DNA of 64,000 nt from Enterobacter kobei (GCF_018323985.1 NZ_AP024591.1:1-64000), one strand, 5' to 3'; shown: positions 37,594 to 47,041, counted from the first letter of the stretch. Made by a program: numbers and translations. The notes: generated by a model from the letters alone, not told the origin.

Positions 37594-37885
37594 TGGTTGA
37601 TATCCACCTTCACACTCATATTGGGTGTAAGAGTGACTGAAATAGTCGTCATAGCCAAAACGACGCAGACAATATATGATTACCGGTGGTCATGAAAGTG
37701 GCATTCCTAGATTAATTATCATATCTTATATAAGAAGCTGGTTAAGCAGCCCTTCCGTTCGAATCTAGCTTTGCAAGCTTAAGGGGTGTTAATGCTGAAC
37801 CTGACCGAGACTAAAAAAAATTTCATTATTGCTTTCTTTAACAACTTGAATGTCATCTTAAAAATAAATATTAAGGATTTCTTTT

Positions 37886-38029
37886 GTGGCAGATAATATA
37901 ATTATTGATGAGAAAGAGTTAGTTACCTTAGTTGAAGTACCACTTGATATTATTGATCCTAATCATCGGAGTATTACTCCAGAAATGCGTAGAAAAATTT
38001 TAGCGCAACGATTCAGAAACCAGCTATAG
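37886..38029 (+). CDS. Small acidic hypothetical protein, 47 aa
   Basis: GTG at 37886 follows TAAGGA by eight bases. The frame encodes a 47-residue protein with an acidic N-terminal two-thirds (DEKELVTLVEVPLDIID) and a basic C-terminus (RRKILAQRFRN). The region is AT-rich and otherwise empty from 37.4 to 38.1 kb. No family recognised. Confidence 0.5.
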   Translation: MADNIIIDEKELVTLVEVPLDIIDPNHRSITPEMRRKILAQRFRNQL

Positions 38030-38157
38030 GGGTCCGCTTGGAAAACGGAAAATATCCTACGTTAAGCCTGTTTCTTTAGCTGGCATTACAAAAAGCGAGC
38101 GTCTGCATGGTACAGACAGACACCCGAATACGATAAAAATGAGACGAAAAAAACAGG

Positions 38158-38583
38158 TTACTTAACCCGCTTCCCCGTTTCGTCAATGACCTTTTCGCCG
38201 TCCTCTTTGGTAAACGCTCCTTTCTGACCTTCAGGTAGAATATCCAGCACTATTTCTGAAGGGCGGCAAAGACGAGTGCCAAGCGGCGTAACGACTACCG
38301 GCCGATTAATCAGGATCGGATGTTGAAGCATAAAATCAATCAACTGCTCATCACTGAATTTCTCTTCATCAAGGCCCAGGTGTTCATAAGGCTCAACATT
38401 CTTACGCAGCAATGCACGCACCGTAATTCCCATATCTGAAATAAGTTTAATCAGCTCATCACGGGTCGGTGGCGTATCGAGATAATAAATAATGGTCGGT
38501 TCGTTACCGCTGTTACGGATCATCTCCAGCGTGTTGCGTGAAGTGCCGCAGGCCGGGTTGTGATAGATGGTAATGTTGCTCAT
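38158..38583 (-). CDS. arsC: ArsC glutaredoxin-dependent arsenate reductase
   Basis: 141 residues. The catalytic Cys12 is in HNPACGTSRNTL and the anion-site arginines are in NRPVVVTPLGTRLCRP, as in R773 ArsC. It reduces arsenate to arsenite, which ArsB exports. Last gene of arsRBC, 12 bases after arsB. Confidence 0.97.
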   Translation of the reverse strand: MSNITIYHNPACGTSRNTLEMIRNSGNEPTIIYYLDTPPTRDELIKLISDMGITVRALLRKNVEPYEHLGLDEEKFSDEQLIDFMLQHPILINRPVVVTPLGTRLCRPSEIVLDILPEGQKGAFTKEDGEKVIDETGKRVK

Positions 38584-38595
38584 ATCTTTATCTCA

Positions 38596-39885
38596 TTACA
38601 AAGTGATGGAAAGCCGCAACGCCAGCGCGGCCAGAGTGACAAACAGCACGGGCAGAGTCATGATAATGCCGGTGCGGAAGTAATAACCCCAGGTGATCGT
38701 TATATTTTTCTGGGCAAGCACATGCAGCCAAAGCAGGGTTGCCAGACTGCCAATCGGGGTGATTTTCGGGCCTAAATCGCAGCCAATCACGTTGGCATAA
38801 ATCATTGCCTCTTTGACGACGCCAGTCGCCGTACTCCCGTCAATCGACAGCGCGCCAATCAGCACCGTCGGCATATTGTTCATCACCGACGACAGGAACG
38901 CGGTCAGGAAGCCGGTGCCGAACGTTGCTGCCCATAACCCCTTTTCTGCCAGCAGGTTCAGTACACCAGACAGATACTCCGTGAGCCCGGCATTGCGCAG
39001 GCCATAGACCACCAGGTACATGCCCAGCGAAAAAATCACGATCTGCCATGGCGCACTGCGCAGGACTTTCCCTGTGTTGATGCCATGACCTCTTTTCGCC
39101 ACGATAAACAGTACTGCTGCGCCAGCAGCTGCTATCGCGCTGACAGGGATCCCCAGCGGCTCCAGAACGAAGAAACCGACAAGCAGCAATAACAGGACAA
39201 TCCAGCCCGCCCTGAACGTTGCCGCATCCTTTATCACACTGGCAGGCGTCTTCAGCAGCGAAACGTCATACGTTGCCGGAATATCCCTGCGGAAGAAGAG
39301 ATGCAGCATGATCAGCGTGGCCGCAATCGCTGCCGCATCCACGGGGATCATAACGGAGGCGTACTGCGTAAAGCCCAGATCGAAGAAGTCCGCCGAGACG
39401 ATATTCACCAGGTTAGAAACAATGAGTGGCAGGCTGGCCGTATCTGCAATAAATCCTGCAGCCATGACAAAGGCCAGTGTCGTGCCCTGGCTGAACCCCA
39501 GTGCGAGCAGCATCGCAATCACAATCGGCGTCAGGATCAGCGCGGCGCCATCATTGGCGAACAAAGCAGCAACAGCGGCACCGAGCAAGACTATCCAGGT
39601 GAACAGCAGGCGGCCACGTCCGTTACCCCAGCGGGAGACGTGCAGTGCGGCCCATTCAAAGAAGCCGGACTCATCGAGCAGCAGGCTGATGATGATGACC
39701 GCAATAAATGCCGCTGTCGCGTTCCAGACGATATTCCAGACAACGGGAATATCAGCGATATGGATGACACCGGTTCCCAGCGCCAGCACAGCCCCGATAC
39801 TCGCGCTCCAGCCAATACTCAGGCCTCTGGGTTGCCAGATCACCAGTACCAGCGTCAGTAAAAATATACTCCCTGCCAAAAGCAT
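38596..39885 (-). CDS. arsB: ArsB arsenite/proton antiporter
   Basis: 429 residues from ATG 39885 (MLLAGSIFLLTLVLVIWQP), the full length of ArsB, with about 12 membrane helices. The upstream in-frame ATG at 39963 would run into arsR and is not used. No arsA or arsD is present, so ArsB works as a secondary transporter driven by the proton gradient. Confidence 0.97.
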   Translation of the reverse strand: MLLAGSIFLLTLVLVIWQPRGLSIGWSASIGAVLALGTGVIHIADIPVVWNIVWNATAAFIAVIIISLLLDESGFFEWAALHVSRWGNGRGRLLFTWIVLLGAAVAALFANDGAALILTPIVIAMLLALGFSQGTTLAFVMAAGFIADTASLPLIVSNLVNIVSADFFDLGFTQYASVMIPVDAAAIAATLIMLHLFFRRDIPATYDVSLLKTPASVIKDAATFRAGWIVLLLLLVGFFVLEPLGIPVSAIAAAGAAVLFIVAKRGHGINTGKVLRSAPWQIVIFSLGMYLVVYGLRNAGLTEYLSGVLNLLAEKGLWAATFGTGFLTAFLSSVMNNMPTVLIGALSIDGSTATGVVKEAMIYANVIGCDLGPKITPIGSLATLLWLHVLAQKNITITWGYYFRTGIIMTLPVLFVTLAALALRLSITL

Positions 39886-39929
39886 CTCAGACCCCATCAT
39901 ATATGATTTTGTAAATATGTTTTCCTGCC

Positions 39930-40250
39930 TCAGCAGGAGGTGCAGGCTGATTTGTCCAGCCATTCACGTACATCCTCGCGCAGACACTGCCAGGTCGTCG
40001 TGATTGTCTCTGCTGCCCACGCCGGAATATGGGGTGACAGACGATAGTGGATCCATTTGCCTTCCCGACGGTCAAGAACCAGATCAGCCTCGCGAAGGAT
40101 AGCCATATGTCGCGAAATTTTGGGCTGCGATTCGGAGGTGGCAACGCAGATATCGCAGACGCATAATTCTCCGGACTCACGGAGAAGCATGACGATGGCT
40201 AGCCGTGTTTCATCCGACAGGATTTTGAAAAGCTGAACAGGTTGTAGCAT
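39930..40250 (-). CDS. arsR: ArsR arsenite-responsive repressor
   Basis: 106 residues. SmtB/ArsR winged helix with the arsenite-binding ELCVCDICVAT motif (two cysteines, a third nearby) at the start of the recognition region. It represses the arsRBC and probably the arsH promoter through the palindrome at 40277-40296. Confidence 0.96.
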   Translation of the reverse strand: MLQPVQLFKILSDETRLAIVMLLRESGELCVCDICVATSESQPKISRHMAILREADLVLDRREGKWIHYRLSPHIPAWAAETITTTWQCLREDVREWLDKSACTSC

Positions 40251-40276
40251 TTTTCACTCCGTTCCCTTTAGAATAC

Positions 40277-40296
40277 ACATATGTTAGATCATATGT
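40277..40296. promoter_or_regulatory. ArsR operator in the arsR-arsH promoter
   Basis: ACATATG-TTAGAT-CATATGT is a perfect 7-6-7 inverted repeat in the 85-base divergent region. Confidence 0.75.
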
Positions 40297-40335
40297 ATTA
40301 ACTTTAAAATCACCTGTTCTCTCCGGAGGAGAAAA

Positions 40336-41034
40336 ATGGAACAATTTCCAGCCCTGAATACTGACTGTTTTGATCAACATATTGCCGAACGTCTGCACCT
40401 GCAGGAGCCCCCACGGATTCTGATCCTGTATGGCTCAGTAAGGGAGCGCTCCTACAGTCGCTTTGCCGCGGAGGAAGCAGGTCGCCTGCTGACGGCGATG
40501 GGCGCGGAGGTGAAATTCTTTAACCCCTCCGGTTTACCCCTGCCGGATGATGCCCCGGATACGCACCCTAAAGTCTCCGAGCTACGCGGGCTGGTCAGAT
40601 GGTGTGACGGGATGGTGTGGAGCTCGCCGGAACGGCACGGGGCTATGAGCGCGGTGATGAAGGCGCAGATCGACTGGATACCGTTGAGTGAAGGCGCGGT
40701 TCGTCCTTCGCAGGGCAAGACACTTGCAGTGATGCAGGTTTGCGGCGGTTCGCAGTCCTTCAATGCCGTGAACCAGATGCGCATTCTGGGCCGCTGGATG
40801 CGGATGTTCACAATTCCCAACCAGTCCTCGGTGGCGAAAGCCTGGCAGGAATTTGATGAGAACGGAAGGATGAAGCCGTCCTCATGGTACGACCGTATCG
40901 TAGATGTCGCAGAGGAGTTGTTTAAAATTACGTTGCTGCTCAGGGGACAAACCAGCTACCTTGCAGATCGCTACAGCGAACGAAAAGAGAGTCATCAGGA
41001 ACTTTCGTACCGCGTCAATCAGGAAAAAATATAA
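40336..41034 (+). CDS. arsH: ArsH NADPH-dependent FMN reductase
   Basis: 232 residues. The flavodoxin-like fold carries ILYGSVRERSYSRFAAEEAGRL for FMN phosphate binding. ArsH oxidises organoarsenicals and adds arsenic resistance. ATG follows GGAGGAG. Divergent from arsR. Confidence 0.95.
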   Translation: MEQFPALNTDCFDQHIAERLHLQEPPRILILYGSVRERSYSRFAAEEAGRLLTAMGAEVKFFNPSGLPLPDDAPDTHPKVSELRGLVRWCDGMVWSSPERHGAMSAVMKAQIDWIPLSEGAVRPSQGKTLAVMQVCGGSQSFNAVNQMRILGRWMRMFTIPNQSSVAKAWQEFDENGRMKPSSWYDRIVDVAEELFKITLLLRGQTSYLADRYSERKESHQELSYRVNQEKI

Positions 41035-41310
41035 CGCCTTCTGATCGTATAAATACACACCATGAGCGTTTTCACAAAGTCTCCTTCTGCCAGGCAGCGG
41101 ATAATCTTACATGTGTCTGTCGTTTTCAGGAGTAGGATCTTCCTTCCACACCCCGGCACGCTGCGGTGCACAAACACAACATGTAGCGGTATTATCAGCG
41201 GACATAGGCGCTATATGTTGTGGTTCACCCCTGCCCCGTGACCCGGCGCGCAGTGGGCAAAAAGGCCGCTTTGCTTATTCCCTCACCGTGGTACACTTCC
41301 GGAAAGTTGT

Positions 41311-41331
41311 GATACGCCAGAAAGTCGGATC
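41311..41331. repeat. Dispersed inverted repeat, degenerate copy 4
   Basis: GATACG...AAAGTCGGATC retains the right arm of copies 1 and 2. With copy 3 it brackets the ars cluster. Confidence 0.35.
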
Positions 41332-41488
41332 ACCGCGAAACGGCCATCCGGTAATTTAACAGCGTGTTTATATGTGTGCTTATTATCAGGCAGAAAATGA
41401 CGCGCACGGAAAAATCATGCTAGTGAAAGGGATTTATGCGGAATATCATAATTACTCTCTGTGACTATTGATATTAAAGGAAACTGGG

Positions 41489-41794
41489 ATGGCACCGGCA
41501 GGCAGTAAAGAAATCTCTCTGATACAAATATTTTGTGCGCTTCGGGAACTTGGCCATGAAAAGCTGTGGATTCATCTGCCGTCCGGTTCAGGGAGCAGCA
41601 TCTGTCACATTATTACCTGGGACAATCTTGTGGTGGCTGAACGGGAGCTGAATGTTCAGAACACGGGCTGGGTTATTACCGGACAGGCAACTACTGTTCA
41701 TCCGTGTCCCGCAGGGCGCGAGCCGGATGCGTTTTACTGTGAACTTGACTTTAATAAGGCGCTGACATTGTGGCCTAACCTCATGACAGGTTAA
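41489..41794 (+). CDS. Hypothetical protein, 101 aa
   Basis: ATG 41489 follows AAAGGAA (TTG at 41468 is less likely). Soluble, compact sequence (EISLIQIFCALRELGHEKLWIHLPSG) with no recognised domain. It is followed after nine bases by the 41804 gene and then resD, probably one transcription unit. Confidence 0.6.
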   Translation: MAPAGSKEISLIQIFCALRELGHEKLWIHLPSGSGSSICHIITWDNLVVAERELNVQNTGWVITGQATTVHPCPAGREPDAFYCELDFNKALTLWPNLMTG

Positions 41795-41803
41795 GGAATA
41801 TCT

Positions 41804-42532
41804 ATGGCTGACTGGTTTATTGCCACCGAAGGTGTGAAGGTTGTAAAGGACACCGCCAGTCTGTGGCCGCAGATCATCACGGCGGTTTCATCCATTGGTG
41901 CCGCACTGGGTGGCGTGAGTCTGACCCATCACTTCACCAGAAAGCGCGAGGAAAGAGCTGCTGCAGCGAAACAGGCCAGTGAACGACTTTTTATTGCCAC
42001 GGAGCTGGTCTTTTTACTCGAACAATTTGCCGAAGCGTGCGCTGAAGTCGCAATGGATAATGGATACTTAAACCAGAACAGGATTACCGTTCCGGACACC
42101 ACTGTTCCAAACCTCAGTTACTCCGCAGTCACAGGTGACTGGCGGGTTTTGCCGGCGAAGCTGATGTACCGCATCCGGGAGCTGCCGGTGATTCAGGGAG
42201 AGGCCGATCGCGTCATTGCCGCAACTGATGCTTACGCTCCTGATTATGACGAATTCTTTGAGGCACGGCAGTATCAGTATACCCGCCTGGGCCTCAAAGC
42301 CATCATTCAGTCACGCCGTTTACGACAGTTCGCAGGCTTACCTGGCACTCGCCTCGATGCTTCTCCCTGGTCGGCTCAGAACGTACTCTGGAAGGAGTGG
42401 CGGCTTGAAAGGAAACGTCGTCACGTTCGCGCCGTAATGAGTGCCAGATCTTTAGCGTCATTCCATATGCAGATGCGTAATAAAATCGAAGCTGCTCACC
42501 AAAACCGCTCAGATGAAAGCGATGGCGTATAA
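41804..42532 (+). CDS. Hypothetical membrane-anchored protein
   Basis: 242 residues. One N-terminal helix (LWPQIITAVSSIGAALGGVSL) is followed by a positively charged helical region (HHFTRKREERAAAAKQASERLF). The C-terminal half is basic (RLERKRRHVRAV). ATG follows AAGGAA. Same plan as the protein at 7630-8133. Function unknown. Confidence 0.6.
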   Translation: MADWFIATEGVKVVKDTASLWPQIITAVSSIGAALGGVSLTHHFTRKREERAAAAKQASERLFIATELVFLLEQFAEACAEVAMDNGYLNQNRITVPDTTVPNLSYSAVTGDWRVLPAKLMYRIRELPVIQGEADRVIAATDAYAPDYDEFFEARQYQYTRLGLKAIIQSRRLRQFAGLPGTRLDASPWSAQNVLWKEWRLERKRRHVRAVMSARSLASFHMQMRNKIEAAHQNRSDESDGV

Positions 42533-42544
42533 GGGAGAAATAAA

Positions 42545-43324
42545 ATGTTACCTGTTCTGCAAGGTCATCCGGCACCGTTTTCTGCAATGCAGCTGCCGGT
42601 GGCCATCGACTATCCGGCAGCACTGGCCCTGCGCCAGATGGCCCTCGTTCAGGACGAACTGCCTAAATACCTGCTGGCACCGGAAGTCAGTGCCCTGCTC
42701 CACTATGTCCCGGATCTGCACCGCAAGATGCTTCTTGCCACGCTCTGGAACACGGGCGCGCGCATTAATGAAGCGCTGGCCCTGACTCGGGGGGATTTTT
42801 CCCTGGCGCAGCCCTACCCCTTCGTTCAGCTGGCCACCCTCAAGCAGCGCACGGAAAAAGCGGCCAGAACGGCAGGCCGCGCACCGGCCGGTAGCAAGAC
42901 TCACAGGCTTGTTCCTTTGTCAGACACTCAGTACGTCAGCCAGCTGGAGATGATGGTGGCCACCCTGAAAATCCCGCTGGAGCGTCGCAACAAACGCACC
43001 GGCAGAATGGAGAAAGCGCGTATCTGGGAGATCACCGATCGTACTGTCAGAACATGGATTAACGAGGCTGTTGACTCCGCTGCTGCAGACGGAGTGACGT
43101 TCTCGATCCCGGTTACACCGCACACATTCCGCCACTCCTACGCCATGCATATGCTGTATGCGGGTATCCCGCTGAAGGTGCTGCAGAGCCTGATGGGGCA
43201 CAAATCAGCCAGCTCGACGGAAGTTTACACGAAGGTGTTTGCACTCGACGTGGCGGCACGATACCGGGTGCAGTTTCAGATGCCTGGCACCGATGCAGTG
43301 GCTTTGTTAAAAGCGCAGCCATGA
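42545..43324 (+). CDS. resD: ResD-like tyrosine recombinase (plasmid multimer resolution)
   Basis: 259 residues. The catalytic pattern of tyrosine recombinases is complete: Arg in TGARINEAL, Lys/turn region, HTFRHSY, GHKSAS and the nucleophile Tyr in TEVYTKVF. It closely resembles the F plasmid D protein, which resolves multimers at rfsF. ATG follows GGGAGAAATAAA, 12 bases after the preceding gene. Confidence 0.92.
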   Translation: MLPVLQGHPAPFSAMQLPVAIDYPAALALRQMALVQDELPKYLLAPEVSALLHYVPDLHRKMLLATLWNTGARINEALALTRGDFSLAQPYPFVQLATLKQRTEKAARTAGRAPAGSKTHRLVPLSDTQYVSQLEMMVATLKIPLERRNKRTGRMEKARIWEITDRTVRTWINEAVDSAAADGVTFSIPVTPHTFRHSYAMHMLYAGIPLKVLQSLMGHKSASSTEVYTKVFALDVAARYRVQFQMPGTDAVALLKAQP

Positions 43325-43524
43325 AGTTTCGTTCCCCAGTGTGCGTTGCTCTGGAAGGTAAAGTTAACTGACGTTCATTTATGTTCCAGAGCATTCCTTT
43401 CAGCCAAGCAGGTTTCCAAATGTGACCTGTTATTGCTTCTTCTACTTATCTTCGGGATCATACCCTACCCATCAATTAGAGTGGTGTATGGCACTGAGTA
43501 CCAAAGAAAAAGTGAAACTGAAAA

Positions 43525-43594
43525 ATTGTATCCATGGATACAATCTTATAAGGCAAAAGGTGGCTTATGAAAGGATTGTATCCATGGATACAAT
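43525..43594. repeat. sopC: Two-copy centromere (sopC-like) palindromes
   Basis: ATTGTATCCATGGATACAAT occurs at 43525-43544 and 43575-43594, exactly 50 bases apart. The second copy extends to a 24-base palindrome. It lies directly downstream of the sopB stop, where F has its centromere with 12 repeats. SopB binding is inferred from position. Confidence 0.65.
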
Positions 43595-43612
43595 CCTCCA
43601 CACATTCTTCCA

Positions 43613-44572
43613 TTAAGTAGTAGTTACACTCAGTTCTGAAAGGATTTCTTCAATGCGGGTAACCACATCTTGAGGGATTTTTGAGATGTCTAAACTAACA
43701 ACTACTTTATCACCCTGATATTTTGCTGAAGCACCAGGAGCAAACTTTTTCCTGATGGACTGAGGCTTTTGCTCTGCCTTCATCAAAGATAGAGACTGCA
43801 ATGATCGAATAATTTCCTCGGCTTCAAGTAACTCTCCTGTCAATTTTTTTTGTGCCAAGAGTTGAACATTTGAGATTAAAACACGCTCATTTTTTTCAAA
43901 GAAATTTGCAAGCTGTTCACCTGCACGCGCTGATAATTCACCCGGATGGGCAAAAAGGCTAACAACTTCTCGTGGTAATTTAGCTGTATTCATACAACGT
44001 AAAATAGAAATACGCGATAAATTTTCTCTTTCAGCGAGCGCCGAAACATTTCCATTGAACTTATTTTCAAGTAAACGGCTGTAACGCTTGCCTCTCTCAT
44101 ATGCACTGGTTGGTCGATAGTCATTGCCAAGACGGCAGAGCGCATCCATTTGCTCATCATCTAAATCGCCAACCAGAATCCTGTACTCTGAGTTAGTGGT
44201 GATTGCAGCCATACGGCGGCGACTACCATCTGCAACCTCAATTGTTCCATTAATGCGTCTACCTAATGCCGGATTTTGCTGACCAGAAGATAAGAATGAT
44301 GGTATCAAATCATCGAGAGAAGACTCATTCAAAAGCTCCTGATCACGCTCATTACCAACCCATACGCGGGTTTCTTTTTGCACTCTACCTGCATCTAGTG
44401 TCTCAAGAGTGAATTTGACGTCTCGACCACATACAGGCAATGAAATGGTATTGCCTTTTGTAAGCGCTCCAACGCGAGAAATCAACGCATCCACCATAGG
44501 AGCTGCCGGTGCACTATCAGACTCTTTACTAACCGAAGATGAAGTACGAGGGATAATAGGGGCGCGTTTCAT
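43613..44572 (-). CDS. sopB: SopB/ParB partition protein
   Basis: 319 residues from ATG 44572, which overlaps the sopA stop (TAATG) and matches the F SopB start (KRAPxIP). N-terminal arm for SopA contact, a conserved central segment GNDYRPTSAYERGKRY (ParB/CTPase domain), HTH and C-terminal dimer domain. An in-frame ATG at 44587 is less likely. Confidence 0.96.
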   Translation of the reverse strand: MKRAPIIPRTSSSVSKESDSAPAAPMVDALISRVGALTKGNTISLPVCGRDVKFTLETLDAGRVQKETRVWVGNERDQELLNESSLDDLIPSFLSSGQQNPALGRRINGTIEVADGSRRRMAAITTNSEYRILVGDLDDEQMDALCRLGNDYRPTSAYERGKRYSRLLENKFNGNVSALAERENLSRISILRCMNTAKLPREVVSLFAHPGELSARAGEQLANFFEKNERVLISNVQLLAQKKLTGELLEAEEIIRSLQSLSLMKAEQKPQSIRKKFAPGASAKYQGDKVVVSLDISKIPQDVVTRIEEILSELSVTTT

Positions 44573-45744
44573 TATCGGATCTCCCAACGAGGCTTGATTA
44601 AACGGTCAAAAATTTCAGTGCAAACAGGCTCCCATATTGCCAGGGCATTACGCCATGCGCCTGTTGACGAACGTTGGTCTATTGCCTGCTCAAAGACTGT
44701 TCGCATACGTATCTGACCTTTGCCAACTTCATCTGTTTCACGCACAACGTTTTTTAGTACCATGCTACCCCACGCGTCTCTAATTTGTTCTTCCATCCAC
44801 GGGGATTGCGAGCCATTATTATTACTGTATTTAGTTAGCAGGATTCTCACATCTGGTTCGAATCCTTTTAAGTCAACATTTTTAAGCAGGTCTCGTAACA
44901 TATCAAAAAACTGAAGTGCGGATGTGTAATCGAAAAGCTCTGCTGGAGTAGGGACGATTAGAACATCGGCGGCACATACTACGTTTATCGTTCCGATACC
45001 AAGGTTTGGTGCGCTGTCAATGACGATTACATCATAATCATGAGCAACAGTTTCAATCGCCAAACGTAACATCATATGGGGATCTGTTGGCAACTTACCG
45101 GCATCAAAGCAAGCCATTAGCTCAGTTTCAATGCGGTGTAACGCCAGGCAGGAAGGGATGATATCTAGGCCAGGCCAACAGGTATTCCTTACGGCATAAC
45201 TAGCATCATCGCGCTCGCCTAGATAAAAAGGAAGAAGAGTATCATCTGCATGAATGTGCAAATCTGGAACAAGGCCGTGATACATTGAGGCCGTTCCTTG
45301 TGGATCATTTCCTTCTACCAGCAAAACCCGAAGACCTTTTAAAGCCAGATGCTGCGAAAGATGTACTGAGGTTGATGTTTTATAAACACCACCTTTATGC
45401 GCAGCAACACCAATAACGGGTGGATAAGTGTTATCAGGCCGACGAATCCGGGTTCCAAACACATCTCGCATATGATTAACTTGCTCAATCGTATAACCAG
45501 CGCGCTGTTCAACACGGCCACGTAGTTCTAAATCCGGATGCGGAAGACGCCCACTTTTTTCAGCATCACGTATTGCTTGAGTTGAAACACCTACCAATTC
45601 GGCAGTTTCACCTATACGCCAGCGACGTGTAATTTTCCGTGCTTCGGGGCTATCATCATTAAATTGTGCAAGCGCAATGGCGCGCGTCATTGCATGACCT
45701 GCCGCTATACATTGATCCAGCTTTTCCATCAGTCCCATTGACAT
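44572..45744 (-). CDS. sopA: SopA/ParA partition ATPase
   Basis: 390 residues. N-terminal HTH (TAELVGVSTQAIRDAEKSG) that binds its promoter, then the deviant Walker A AAHKGGVYKTSTS and downstream ParA motifs (VIVIDSAPNLGIG). Very close to F SopA. It forms ATP-dependent gradients on the nucleoid that move SopB-centromere complexes. Autorepresses through CTTTGC boxes upstream. Confidence 0.97.
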   Translation of the reverse strand: MSMGLMEKLDQCIAAGHAMTRAIALAQFNDDSPEARKITRRWRIGETAELVGVSTQAIRDAEKSGRLPHPDLELRGRVEQRAGYTIEQVNHMRDVFGTRIRRPDNTYPPVIGVAAHKGGVYKTSTSVHLSQHLALKGLRVLLVEGNDPQGTASMYHGLVPDLHIHADDTLLPFYLGERDDASYAVRNTCWPGLDIIPSCLALHRIETELMACFDAGKLPTDPHMMLRLAIETVAHDYDVIVIDSAPNLGIGTINVVCAADVLIVPTPAELFDYTSALQFFDMLRDLLKNVDLKGFEPDVRILLTKYSNNNGSQSPWMEEQIRDAWGSMVLKNVVRETDEVGKGQIRMRTVFEQAIDQRSSTGAWRNALAIWEPVCTEIFDRLIKPRWEIR

Positions 45745-45760
45745 GGCCTCAAGTTATCAA

Positions 45761-45838
45761 CTTTGCATAAATTCATTAAATCTTGATTAACGGCGCAAAG
45801 CAACAATTTTTGCATAGTATTAGTGACATGGCGCAAAG
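45761..45838. promoter_or_regulatory. SopA operator boxes
   Basis: CTTTGC at 45761-45766 and its complement GCAAAG at 45795-45800 and 45833-45838 lie just upstream of sopA, matching the CTTTGC elements bound by SopA in the F sop promoter. Confidence 0.75.
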
Positions 45839-45875
45839 TTAAGTGAAAAAGGAAGGTACATTTTCAGAGCAGCCC

Positions 45876-46080
45876 GTGTGCTTACAAACCGGAAGAACTT
45901 GAGGTGCAGATAATTAGCAGATAACGGAAGAGGGCGTGTGTTTAGAAAGCGGATGATCAATGTTGGTTGTGTTTACAATCAGGGCAATGTGTTTAGAAAG
46001 CGGAAAAAAGTTTATTACACGCAACGATAAGGGAGGAGCAATCGTCGGCAGTTCAGATTTCATATCCGCTTTATAAACAC
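45876..46080. repeat. Initiator iterons, downstream array
   Basis: Copies of the motif GTGTTTAGAAAGCGG or its complement occur at 45876-45892, 45936-45952, 45968-45982, 45989-46003 and (opposite orientation) 46066-46080. Irregular spacing, between repA and sopA. They correspond to an incompatibility/copy-control array. Confidence 0.8.
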
Positions 46081-46089
46081 AGAACAGAA

Positions 46090-46992
46090 TTACTCTTGAT
46101 CATCCGGATTATAAACACTTGTGATGGCTTTGATGTCGGGCCGGGGAGTACGACGCGCAATCAGTAGATGCCATTCACCACCTTTCTTAACAACATCCCC
46201 ATCGAGATAGCCCACGGCCTTCAGCTCATCTATTGCCTTGTTAATAACACGATTTTGTTGATTATTGGGAGAGGTCAACATCAGTCTGCGCTTGATGCGT
46301 GAGAAAGAGAGAGGGATTGGTCGTTCAGGTAAGCTTTCCAGAAAAGTGTATAAAGCCTGAGCAGTACCTTTATTAGCTAACTGCCGGAGTATAAACATCT
46401 GAATGATGACCTGACGGTCAAACTGATAAAGCTCCCAAAGAGATTCATCTGCAGTGATAATCATGAGATCTTTATCCTCATCCCATTTTCCTCTGCTGAG
46501 TAGACCAGAAACGACGCCTTGTTTATCTTTTTCAGAAGTTAGTCGTATCGTTGTACCCCTAAGGCGAGCCAGAGAGTCAGCAAGGCGTGTACGCAAGTTT
46601 TTATCTTTGTCTTTAGAAGAGTAGCCGCAATAGGTAGCAAATTCGCTGAACGGCAGTTCTACAGTATTCCCTGACATACCATACTTAGAAAAAGCAAGTA
46701 TGATTCCCACCCAAACCTTAAAGTCCGTTTCCATCGATAGGCGTGGACCTGAAATACGGATGTCTGTGTAACCTTCTGCCTTAGCCAGTTCAAGGCTTTG
46801 AAGCTCGCGACTGGCATCAATGTTAATGTTGCCAGTATCCTTGCCCTTACGCTTCAACGAGGGAAGAAACAGGCCTAAACGCATCAATGCGACAGGCTGC
46901 ACAGTAGCATTTTTTGTGGGGGTAAGTTTTTTATTCTCGCCAATGACTTCCAGGACCGACTCAATAGAAAGTTCCTGATTTTTCTTATACAT
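46090..46992 (-). CDS. repA: RepA replication initiator (P1/RepFIB family)
   Basis: 300 residues. The conserved TVQPVALMRLGLFLPSLK and ISGPRLSMETDFKVWVGII segments and the winged-helix half (LYTFLESLP...SFSRIKRRLML) identify the Initiator_Rep family (P1 RepA, RepFIB). It binds the iterons on both sides and opens the origin. Dimers would repress. The upstream promoter overlaps the 47042-47145 array. Confidence 0.93.
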   Translation of the reverse strand: MYKKNQELSIESVLEVIGENKKLTPTKNATVQPVALMRLGLFLPSLKRKGKDTGNINIDASRELQSLELAKAEGYTDIRISGPRLSMETDFKVWVGIILAFSKYGMSGNTVELPFSEFATYCGYSSKDKDKNLRTRLADSLARLRGTTIRLTSEKDKQGVVSGLLSRGKWDEDKDLMIITADESLWELYQFDRQVIIQMFILRQLANKGTAQALYTFLESLPERPIPLSFSRIKRRLMLTSPNNQQNRVINKAIDELKAVGYLDGDVVKKGGEWHLLIARRTPRPDIKAITSVYNPDDQE

Positions 46993-47041
46993 AGGCTATT
47001 TTTCCACAAGCGAATAAAGTAGATGAATAAAAATCATGTAA

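Noticed and set aside
42303..42623. Minus-strand frame opposite the 41804 gene and resD
   Set aside because: Shadow of two well-supported plus-strand genes.
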